Source: Lineus longissimus (Eukaryota > Nemertea > Pilidiophora > Heteronemertea > Lineidae). From it: a stretch of DNA of 64,000 nt. Each line of letters starts with the position of its first letter. Position 1 is the stretch's first letter. The position numbers and the translations under genes are program-made. Shown here in pieces: positions 36,301 to 45,402 of the stretch. Location of the stretch: the NCBI RefSeq assembly GCF_910592395.1, contig NC_088316.1, forward strand, positions 12,896,001 through 12,960,000, read 5' to 3'. Below the pieces are notes generated by a model. The model saw only the letters and a program-made list of their open reading frames with translations, made no database searches and was not told the DNA's origin.

Positions 36301-37620
36301 TTCACTCAAGCTTGAGTAGTGGTTCAGAACAGAAGCCATAAACAGGGTGATCAAGTTAAACAGCCAGGCCCTGTGGTTAAGTTGTCCGTGCCATGCACAT
36401 TAGACTGCTGTCCATGCGATTTGGCAATAGTCTACGCCTTACAACTGGTCAGAAAAAACTTGATCCTTGAACTCCAAGCGTTGTTACGAAGTTCTCGCCC
36501 TCAAATGTTAGTTGTTAGTTAATGTTGATTAAGTTAATGTTAGTTAATTGAAGATGCACTGAGGGTATTTGTGTCGGAAGACAGCCATACCGACGGACGG
36601 ACTCATAAAAGTTATACTCACACAATTTCAAGTAGAGACACATTCCATTTTAGGGTGCTAGGGTCGAGATGGAAAAGGTAGAGGAAAGGTTAGAGGAAAT
36701 AGAAGAACTCAAGGGAAAGTTAGCCAAACATCTGTGCGAGCAAGAGTCCTCCTTCAGACTTGAGGAGTGCATTCAGACATTCAACTCCTTTGTTGACAAG
36801 GTCGTGATTTGTCAGAAAGAAAACGAACAACGGCGGATTCAGGAAGAAAAGGCTGCGCTTAGAAAGAAACAGCAGGAAGAGACGCGGAGGGCGAAAAGTA
36901 GGTTATGCTCAGAACATGCTTTTTAAAAATGTACTTACCAAATAATCTACACTTAAAATATAGGCCATGTTCTACATAGGCTACATATATATTATCCTGT
37001 CAAAGAAACTGGCCTGTTGCTATTCGCAGTAAAAGAGACAAAGTACGATCAGACGGCTCAACCTAAAGCCATGGGCGATCACTGATGATCGTACCAACGC
37101 CGAAGGGTTATACAGTTGGCTCTGTGACGTTTCTTTACCTTAGCATTTACGACCTCACTTTTGCTACGACACTTTTCAGCTGGCATTGATGTATTAGGTA
37201 AAAGAGTTCAATCAGCTTTACGTCGGTGTTTTTTTCTGACTTTTGAACATTTTTTATTCACCAACTTTTTGCCCAGTATTAAGCTTATTTTTTTCTTGTC
37301 GCATGTGGGAGCAGCACTCATTTCGCCCTACGCAGCATGCAGACAGAGGACATGGCGAATATTTTGATATCACGGTCTCATTGGTCGTTGCCCCCCCCCC
37401 CCCCCGATCACGGTCATACTGGGACACACAACTTGCTTATTATCGTTCAAACATGTGTCATCATCTTTCACCACAAAGCTCCATCATTACAGGTCATTCT
37501 GCTCCGCCAAACTCCGAACGGACCTTGGACAACCTCCTCTTGGACATCAAGCGCGGAAGGCGTGTCCGGAGGAAGACGTTGTTCAAGGCGGCGTCCAATC
37601 TCGTCCTTGACGAATATTGA
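27379..37620 (+). CDS. INF2: Formin of the inverted formin-2 (INF2) type
   Basis: Fourteen coding exons: 27379-27431, 29945-30474, 30826-30941, 31209-31368, 31836-32026, 32426-32505, 32861-33624, 33894-34039, 34509-34673, 34950-35207, 35448-35629, 36024-36144, 36654-36897 and 37493-37620. All phases join and give 1045 residues. The N-terminal half (from about residue 80) is the DID/FH3 armadillo region with INF2-like words such as [16 protein letters not shown] and RNEFIG. FH1 (about 464-597) is built from [12 protein letters not shown] repeats. FH2 (about 605-985) contains [16 protein letters not shown]. The tail has [17 protein letters not shown], a WH2/DAD motif. Family role: nucleation, elongation and, in INF2, severing of actin filaments under DID-DAD autoinhibition. 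Exon 1 (17 codons) is inferred from an ATG, a GTGAGT donor and a matching phase, and is the least certain part. Exon 3 ends in a GC donor. An alternative last exon lies at 39160. Confidence 0.88.
28014..28034 (+). repeat. Poly(G) run of about 21 in formin intron 1
   Basis: An uninterrupted G tract follows AGTGGGAGT. Similar tracts occur at 54737-54756 and 56555-56569, and poly(C) tracts at 27581-27590 and 37391-37405. Such tracts are prone to length error and variation. Confidence 0.9.
28490..28960 (+). pseudogene. Decayed duplicate of the formin promoter and first exon
   Basis: The block follows 27030-27465 in order: TATCACATGGAAAA, ATGCTCTTAAATAAAACA, AATATGCATGATGATTGATC, GAGTTCATGTT, CTCTCCTCCTT, then ATGTCGGTGTTC at 28798, matching the proposed start codon at 27379. 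After this word the copy lacks the 56 bases (27391-27446) that hold the rest of exon 1 and its donor. A hairpin element then interrupts the remaining sequence. It therefore cannot supply the same first exon. It might still hold regulatory sequence, although its TATA-like word is lost. Confidence 0.7.
28815..28936. mobile_element. Hairpin MITE of about 120 bp with TA target duplication
   Basis: The arms (about 28817-28868 and 28883-28934) are nearly complementary over 52 bases, start GTGAGGTTTCGCAAC and leave a loop of about 14 bases. TA lies on both sides. Comparison with the original copy near 27447, which reads GCATATCTAGTTCC where this one reads GCAT, element, TAGTTCC, shows that the element was inserted. 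A TA duplication suggests mobilisation by a Tc1/mariner-like or similar transposase. Confidence 0.8.
28937..29944 (+). other. Remainder of formin intron 1
   Basis: AT-rich intronic sequence with AAGTAAA-like words around 29000-29110. The acceptor TTATCATTTCAG ends at 29944. Nothing else recognised. Confidence 0.5.
33120..33512 (+). repeat. FH1 proline-repeat region of the formin
   Basis: Within exon 7, degenerate units of about 45-50 bp encode short runs of 5 to 8 prolines separated by GIGGG or AIGGG. Because the units are so regular, other frames and the minus strand are also open here; those frames are artefacts. FH1 prolines are known to bind profilin-actin and SH3 or WW proteins. Confidence 0.9.
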
Positions 37621-39159
37621 ATACAGGTCAGGTATCTGCGTGTAAAGATGTAGCCTATGTCATAACTGTGACGCACTTGCCTTTAACTCCGATGTATAAA
37701 TCCCTGGGCGACATAGTCCATTCATGGCTTCGAAAATCCGGTGGAAATCAGGGCCGAGTGCAGGGCCGGAGAAGCGAACATTAACCTCTCATTTCCTCAG
37801 GATGGGCTTTGAAAGAAAAGAGAAAGCACTGTTTGTAACTGGATTTCAAGTCCCTTTGGAATGCGTCCAGAATTGCATGAAAGTGCCACGAGGTGTTGCT
37901 GCCTCTGATCGAACCACTTATTGTGCGGCCGTTACAAGTCTGAACTAGGTCATTACTGCGTGTTGTCACAGTAAGCATTTATGACGACCTCGAAACCTCT
38001 GAGTGGTTTCAGGTCGCATGGCTGTGCTATTATCGCCCGACGGAGGCCGTCATTTACATCGTGTGACATCGCGAGGTGATCTGTGAGTACACTGAGTTTC
38101 ACTCACACAGCCGCTACTGACGCATACTGACCAGTCTTTACAGTGAACTCAGCTTGAAACCAACTTTTGCCTTAAAGTGAATTTTACACGATCAGCATTT
38201 TACCCTACTTTTACATTTTTTTCACCGCCCACGAAAATGCACCTTCCTCATTTCTTGTTCAAAACCCCTCCACAGACATGTTACATGTGTACACATATAG
38301 CTGGAATCGGCCTACTGAACAAGTGGACAGTTTCGTTGAGGAATTCACTCATGGAATTCCACAGTTATAACTCAAAGCACCGCGGCTTTGGCAGTGACTG
38401 AGGTGCATGCAGGAAATCGAGGGTCATTTTTGCACTGTATTGCTCGTGCGAAATTCACTTTAAGCCACGAATGGACGTATCTCAACCCTGATGGTCGTAA
38501 TGATCTATGAACCTTTCTTCGCACATCGGCAGAACCTTTTTTTCATCGCTTTTATGCAGTAGCTCGGCCGCTGTACCTCCCACCACATTATCAATAAGCT
38601 CACGACATTTGTAAAATGGCCTATCCTTTTTGCTTGGCAGTCCGTAGCGATCATACCTTTCTGATCAAAACTGAGAAGAACCTTCGGTTTGCAATTGCCA
38701 CGCGGGATTTTGTCTCCTCTTGTAAAAAAGCTACGTGTAGTACATGTATTCTATTGCACCCTATAGCCCGTGGGCTACACATTTCTTTACAGGTGTCAGT
38801 CTGCTCTCCGTTGCTATATGTGGTAAACTGGTGTATCCCCTGACAAAATTGCTGAAAAAATAATTTTTATGGACGACGGTTTTTCAAGAGTTTACTGATT
38901 CGTCGTGCTATGCGTGTACCTTAGAGAATTACATTAGTGTTCGAAGGTGCAATACTAAGCATTAGCCGATTTACGATGTCGGGTAAATGATTTCGCGCAA
39001 GATTGATGACACCACAGACCTTCGTACATCGTACATGCATGTACAACTGCTGAGGCATTTCTTCACGTTTCCCTGCTCCTGTCTTTTTTGTTCCATAGCC
39101 ATCGGAATAGACGATCGAAAATTTGAGTTGCTGAAAATGTTCCCTTTTGTCAATTTCAG

Positions 39160-39296
39160 GTGTGGACCTTGGGATCAGTGATGGATCATCTGACAATATC
39201 GTGGATAATCTGCTCCGAGATATCAAGCGAGGCAAACGCGTTAGTAGAAAGAAGGCGTTCAAGGCAGCCGGAGATATCCTCGAGGGTGGATTTTGA
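39160..39296 (+). CDS. INF2: Alternative last exon of the formin with a second WH2/DAD tail
   Basis: An acceptor AATTTCAG at 39159 opens a frame of 45 codons ending TGA at 39294-39296. It is entered in phase 1, exactly the phase left by the donor at 36897. It encodes VDNLLRDIKRGKRV followed by KKAFKAAGDIL, clearly paralogous to [13 protein letters not shown] and [10 protein letters not shown] of the exon at 37493. Use of this exon gives a 1048-residue protein. Since each of the two exons ends in its own stop, they should be mutually exclusive. AATAAA lies downstream at 39558. Confidence 0.75.
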
Positions 39297-39557
39297 GAGA
39301 CCTGAGGCCCGCGCGGAATGCATAGGTCGGGATTATGTATTAATTATAAACGAAAGAGACCGGTGTGAAAGTGAATTTAGTCTTTCCAACAGAATAGTCC
39401 TATCCTATCGCTCGATGACGGCCTCATTGCTGAATAGAAGGCCACGGTCTTCCAATAAAATAGTTACATGTATATTGCAAAATTATATTGGCATTGGAAT
39501 GTAGAACACATTGTGGTTGTGGATTATTTTACACGACAAAAAAACGGAATTTTATTA

Positions 39558-39563
39558 AATAAA
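39558..39563 (+). other. Candidate poly(A) signal of the formin
   Basis: AATAAA lies 262 bases after the stop of the alternative last exon. I found no AATAAA in the 780 bases after the stop at 37620, so both isoforms may share this or a later site (another AATAAA is at 39962). Confidence 0.45.
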
Positions 39564-39569
39564 GGGTCG

Positions 39570-41110
39570 GTTTAGAGAGGGCCATTCCAAGTGATGTATT
39601 GCCGTTCTTTATTACGTTTCGCGCCGAAGTACATGTATATATTACAGGAAGAAAGCTACGGCGGCTAATTTCGCAGTCCAGCATGCTATATTTTTGGAAA
39701 AGAATAGTGTTTATAATTATTATACTATTTTGAATTGCATACATGCATTTGTTCTAAGTGCACTGATGACATCTGAACATCTTCACAATGGCAAACGAAA
39801 TATCCGTATGGGCATTATCCATATGGAAAAGTTTCCTTCCCATATATTAGCGCCTCCGGATGTGCACGGTACAGGCGACACGCCGATCATGTCTAATGGT
39901 CGTGACGTCAGGTTTAGGCTTGGCCTCATCATTTAATGCTCATGGAGCAGTTTTATATTGTAATAAATGAAACTGTCTCAAACCGGTGAAGCATACATGT
40001 AGAGTGCATGTACGCAAGGGTATCGGATATTAAACGAGCTTCAAATATACAACTTTGTCTTGATTCATTCTACATCAGACTTGATTGAGACCAATAGGCT
40101 GTGTCAGAGCTCATAGAATCGGCGACAGAGACAGGGCTTGAGCCAGAGCAAGAGTCTTGGCCATAGTCTACAGAGCGACGCGAGGACAGGCCGGGCCAGG
40201 GCAGAGAGCCGGAACACTGAACAGACTAGGCTAGCGACAGGTGCCGAATCGACTCTCTACATACTGAACTACCAAGGGTAGGCCCCCCTATTGCATCCGT
40301 TGCCTCCACCAGGACAACTGCAAACCTCCCGGTGATCTTAGTGCCGATAGGCCTACGTGTGAAAACAAGCCTATGTCTGACTTGCACTGTGAATGGTAGG
40401 TTGAATGTGTCTCAAGCTCTGCTCCAGAGTAGGAACTGCCCTAAATGTGTACACTCTGGAGACAGGCCAAAACATGCTTCCCGAAATTGGTGGCTTGCAT
40501 TGGAACTAACTTTTCCCCCCTTGTCTATCATTAAAGCTAAGGCATTCAAGTGTGTTGGTCAACCATGACTATCTCCTTTGTCCCTCCACCATAAATCCTA
40601 GTTTCCCCTCATGACATCACTATTTCGGACAATCAGTGCCCCATTTCTGGAAAGGTGTATAGGCCTATATGAATAGGATGATGAACGGACTGCCTCGGGA
40701 TTTTAAGCGTGAAGACAATGTCACAACCTGGCCAGACAGCTGGATGTGACCTGTCACAGTTACAAATGCCCCTCTGGAAAAAGTGTCCGGCCCTATTGTA
40801 TCCTGCAATATGGTTCTATAGCCTAGAGACCCTGACCGTCAATAGCTCAGAGACTGAAGCGCATAATAGAATCCTTTGTTTCCCGGGCATTCTATCCTAG
40901 GACATTTTAAACTTCTACACCGGCTCACAGTAATCTGCACAGGTTCTGTGAGAGTTGGTTTGATGGTTTTTTGCTGTTTGAATTTGCCGCCTTCCATCTT
41001 TCACTGGTCCACCACGTGCCAACTGAAAGGAACGAAATCAGCGCCTCTAGTGTCAAGTGTTATCATTACATTGTCAGCGCTACCCGTGGGACCTAATTGT
41101 ACTAGGCTAT
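39570..41110. other. Intergenic stretch without a supported gene
   Basis: About 1.5 kb between the formin and the foldback composite. Short frames carry no recognised motif, and no RNA gene or repeat stands out. Confidence 0.5.
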
Positions 41111-41116
41111 TAGTTC

Positions 41117-42067
41117 CATTCTGGCTGCGAAATTTTTTTCTGCAGGATAGTTCTGCCACAGTGTACATCTGACAGCCAATCACAATTGGCGCGATCTTTG
41201 ACGTCACACTGTTTATTTATGCATGATAATGCAAATACAATGGACGATACCGAGTCGCATGCCGAGTGCCACTTCAACTGTGAATGTGACAATAATTGTC
41301 TGACCCCAAGTATGCTCAACTCAAGGTTTGTGTCGTAGTGGTTAGGAATGAATTGCACAGATTCATTGTAAAATTGATGATATTATGCGTACAAAAGAGG
41401 CATCAGCTGATCTGATACTACATTGCAGTGCATGCATTGATTTGTGAAATTTTAAGGGGCAGTGACACTGACAGTGTTGCCAATGTTGATAATTATTAAA
41501 GGGACAGTGTATCCGATGTCTCGCGATTTGTGAAATTTTAAGGGGCAGTGACACTGACAGTGTTGCCAATGTTGATAATTATTAAAGGGACAGTGTATCC
41601 GATGTCTGCTGTTGAAGGTATCAGGCCTATTTTGGTAGTTTGAACATTGTTGAAGGGCCATTGTATAAAACACATTTTGACAAGCAAACAAAATAAAATT
41701 GAATGGTGGCGCCACCTATGCATATACAGCAGAACTAGTTACACGGTTGACAGATAAACATTCAACCTCGGCTATTTTGCCGAGCACAGTGCGCCTTAAC
41801 AGACAAGTCCAATAAATACAGTCCACTCGACAATGAAAATACATGTTAAGATACTGCAAATAAATATATATTTTAGCTAATATACTCCTCTAACCATTTG
41901 CTAACTTGTTCTTTCCAAGATTATCAGAACACGTGGCATTGTTGACATTATTGCGCCATGTGGAAAGATGATGTCAACAAAGACACGTGCTTGCCGTGAA
42001 TTCTGATTGGCTGTCAGATGTACACTATGGCAGAAGTATCCTGCAGAAAAAAATTTCGCATTCTGGC
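41117..42067. mobile_element. Inverted-repeat element adjoining the large foldback
   Basis: Left arm 41117-41185 and right arm 42000-42067 are imperfect inverted repeats sharing GCGAAATTTTTTTCTGCAGG, then TTCTGCCA and GTGTACATCTGACAGCCAAT. The interior contains an 86-bp direct duplication. The right arm directly adjoins the left arm of the larger element at 42075. Confidence 0.65.
41439..41609 (+). repeat. 86-bp direct tandem duplication
   Basis: GATTTGTGAAATTTTAAGGG starts at 41439 and again at 41525. The two copies are almost identical through GGGACAGTGTATCCGATGTC, so the duplication is recent. Confidence 0.9.
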
Positions 42068-42074
42068 TCGCTAT

Positions 42075-44356
42075 GTGGGTAGGTGTAAACTGTGGACGAA
42101 ATTGTGGACGAAAGTGTGGACAGCGGCCCTCTTAGTTTCGGTGGGCTGGCATTTCTTTGTCTTTCAATATATTTAAAAGAAATTGCACTATATTATGCAT
42201 TATAATCTTCTTAATGGGTCAGCGAAAGAAAAAAAAGAAAAAAATTATTTTGATGGGTGATTTTGATCAATGAGTGGACGGGCTTTTTTGCCCCTTTTCT
42301 GAAGGTTTTCGAAGTGGCCTTTGACTTTGTGGACGGGGAAATGCGAGGTCTCGTGTTCAAATGTGGACTGATTATCAAAGAATTTGTTGAAACTGTGATA
42401 TTTCTAACTATTCCAAATAATATTCTTTCACAAAAACTACTTTTATTTGAATGACAATGACAATATCATTCAGTTGTAGGCAAAAATTGTTGGCCCTCTC
42501 TCAGCTGCTCAGAGCCATTTTCTTTGATCCAAGATGGCGGCTCTCCTCAGACTCCTGATCAGAAACCTCTTCAAAAATGCGTTCTTGTCAGAGGACAACC
42601 TATTGTCTTTTGTGACAGCCTGAATAGGGAGTCCTTCATCCAGTACATCATGTCCTTGTCAGAGGACAACCTACTGTCTTTTGAGACACCCTGAATAGGG
42701 AGTTCTTCATCCAGTACATCATGTCCTTGTCAGAGGACAACCTATTGTCTTTTGAGACACATTGAATAGGGAGTTCTTCATCCAGTACATCATGTCCTTG
42801 TTGGAGGACAACCTATTGTCTTTTGAGACACCCTGAATAGGGCGTTCTTTATCCAGTACATCATGTCCTTGTTGGAGGACAACCTACTGTCTTTTGAGAC
42901 ACCCTGAATAGGGAGTTCTTCATCCAGTACATCATGTCCTTGTTGGAGGACAACCTACTGTCTTTTGAGACATACCCTGAATAGGGCGTTCTTTATCCAG
43001 TACATCATGTCCTTGTTGGAGGACAACCTACTGTCTTTTGAGACACCCTGAATAGGGAGTTCTTCATCCATGCATCATGTCCTTGTCGGAGGACAACCTA
43101 CTGTATTTTGAGACACCCTGAATAGGGAGCCCTTCATCCAGTACATCATGTCCTTGTCAGAGGACAACCTACTGTCTTTGAGACACCCTGAATAGGGAGT
43201 TCTTCATCCAGTACATCATGTCCTTGTCGGAGGACAACCTACTGTCTTTGAGACACCCTGAATAGGGAGTTCTTCATCAAGTACACCATGTCCTTGTCAG
43301 AGGACAACCTTGTGACGTAGCGGCTTTCAAGGCACTGGTACCTCTCTGTAAAAACAGGGCCAATCAACTGTGTCTGGAGTGTAATGACAAAGTGGCTAAG
43401 TTTCATATTGACCCGGCCACATCCTTTTGCAAACAGGGCCTACAACAAGACTCCTCTTTGCGCATGAGAGAGTACCGGTGTAATGTTTTTGAGTGTTTCT
43501 GTTTTTGAGTGTTTCCCCTCATCGTTTGGGAACGCTCAGAAATAGATTGACGAGTTTTTCTGTGTATCCCCCCTATTAAAAAGTCATGGTCTCTCCAGCT
43601 GCCTATTGTTTGGAAACACTGAAACATGGGGAATAACCACAGATGTTACACCGGTACGGTATTGTATCGAGTGAATGACCCGATATGTAAGAATGACTAT
43701 AAAAAATAGGCCATAATTCATTAGTTACAAATGGTGACAATGATATAGCATCTGTGAATGTACATTGGCCCCTAATCGGAGGAAATAACATATCCTGATC
43801 TGTTTTACAGTATGACTTGTCTCAGTGAAACTGACTAGTATAGCTCCTGACTGATTTACAGTAACCTTTCGACAGGGCTTCAGTGGTGCCGCCATCTTGG
43901 ATCAACGAAAGTTGGTCTGAGAGAGGGCCAACAATTTTTGCCTACAACTGAATGATATTGTCATTGTCATTCAAATAAAAGTAGTTTTTGTGAAAGAATA
44001 TTATTTGGAATAGTTAGAAATATCACAGTTTCAACAAATTCTTTGATAATAGTCCACATTTGAACACGAGACCTCGCATTTCCCCGTCCACAAAGTCAAA
44101 GGCCACTTCGAAAACCTTCAAAAAAGGGGCAAAAAAGCTCGTCCACTCATTGATCAAAATCACCCATCAAAATAATTTTTTTCTTTTTTTCTTTCGCTGA
44201 CCCATTAAGAAGATTATAATGCATAATATAGTGCAATTTCTTTTAAATATATTGAAAGACAAAGAAATGCCAGCCCACCAAACTTAGAGGGCCGCTGTCC
44301 ACACTTTCGTCCACACTTTCGTCCACACTTTCGTCCACAGTTTACACCTACCCCAC
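42075..44356. mobile_element. Foldback-type element, arms of about 470 bp
   Basis: The left arm (42075-42541) and right arm (43888-44356) are inverted copies of each other across their length. Both start GTGGGGTAGGTGTAAA-like at the outer end, have a GTGGACGAAA repeat whose copy number differs between arms, and end at ATGGCGGC inside. The interior of about 1.35 kb has a 71-bp minisatellite (42580-43313) and about 570 bp of other sequence without coding capacity. Long inverted arms with internal tandem repeats are typical of foldback-like, non-autonomous DNA elements. Confidence 0.8.
42580..43313 (+). repeat. 71-bp minisatellite, about 10 copies
   Basis: Units start TGTCCTTGTCAGAGGACAAC (or with TTGG for TCAG) at 42580, 42651, 42722, 42793, 42864, 42935, 43008, 43078, 43149, 43219 and 43289. 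Spacing is 70-73. Copies differ by a few substitutions, with TCAG, TCGG and TTGG variants interspersed. Confidence 0.95.
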
Positions 44357-44789
44357 GAATGTAAACAACGTGAACAATAACGAAACAATAACCACTGATA
44401 ACCAACTTGTTGCTTGTATTTTTGATATAATGAATAAGTGAAAACGATTGAGGGAAGCTCGGTTGGTGAGTGTTCAAACTTACTTGCATCGGATAGTGTG
44501 GGTTTTTGTAAAAGCCGATATTTTTTGGTGTTTGTTTTTGTAATTTGACCACTGTAACTGTTCAAATGCACGTCTACAGTTACATGTACTCTACTACACT
44601 AGGCCTATATACAATATACTAGTGTAGAGTGGAACCGTAGAGTGTCTGTATACATGCATTGAACAGTGATTTGACCTGAGCAGCTCATGAGCTGTACTCC
44701 ATGATTGCATGCAGATACATTTTGCCACTGTGACTGTATGTATTGTATGCATTGCACTGCCACTGGTGTACTGTATAGTATACATTTGT

Positions 44790-44863
44790 CAACACAGGGA
44801 CTTGACGTTTTTTAGTCCTTATACTTATAGGTTTTTTGTGGAGCGTGTCAAGTCCCTGTGTTG
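44790..44863. repeat. Small hairpin with 17-bp perfect arms
   Basis: CAACACAGGGACTTGAC (44790-44806) pairs exactly with 44847-44863, with a 40-base loop. It could be a degraded terminal repeat or a transcribed hairpin. Confidence 0.6.
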
Positions 44864-45146
44864 GGGAGGTTTTTAGGATCTGTGGGAAGACTATCTGACC
44901 TGAGCCCCACTAACAACTCAGTCAGGCCACTGGTCCCAGTCGTTTTGCTCTGAACTTCTGTTGTTTCACCTGTACCCCTTGACCAGCCCCTGGTTTGGTT
45001 ATTGACTCGTTTCACTCTGTGGGACTTTTGCTAGTTGTGGGAGAGTAGGTAATTCCCGTATCTATATAATGAAAGCAGAGTTCTCCACAAGATTTTCTCA
45101 AGATTACTATGACTCTTAAAGGCCTGATTCTAAAGTGTCTCTTTAA

Positions 45147-45360
45147 AGGGGGACTATAGGCAGAGGGGCTAATTTGGCCATCTTCAGGTGACTGATATAC
45201 ACAGTAAGGGCCCTGGGTCATGTCAGAATCAGATTCAGCACTAAATACATTCCTCATACAAGCGTCAATCATTTCAACAAACCGTAAGATGTGAGAGACC
45301 CCTATTGGCGACTTTGTGTAACTTTATCTGTCCTGCCTAGCTGCTGCCTATATTGTCCCT
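45147..45360. mobile_element. TTAA-flanked MITE (piggyBac-like target site)
   Basis: TTAA at 45143-45146 and 45361-45364 flank a 214-bp segment. Its ends read AGGGGGACTATAGGCAGAGG and, in reverse complement, AGGGACAATATAGGCAGCAG. TTAA duplication with an AGGG terminus is the usual signature of piggyBac-type non-autonomous elements. Its right end lies 24 bases before the splice acceptor that precedes the first coding exon of the bHLH-PAS gene. Confidence 0.75.
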
Positions 45361-45402
45361 TTAATGTATCTAACCAATTTTCAGGTCTTAAACATGGATT
45401 GA

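Noticed and set aside
42580-43313. CRISPR-like array
   Set aside because: The 71-bp units are contiguous without unique spacers and lie within a eukaryotic foldback element.
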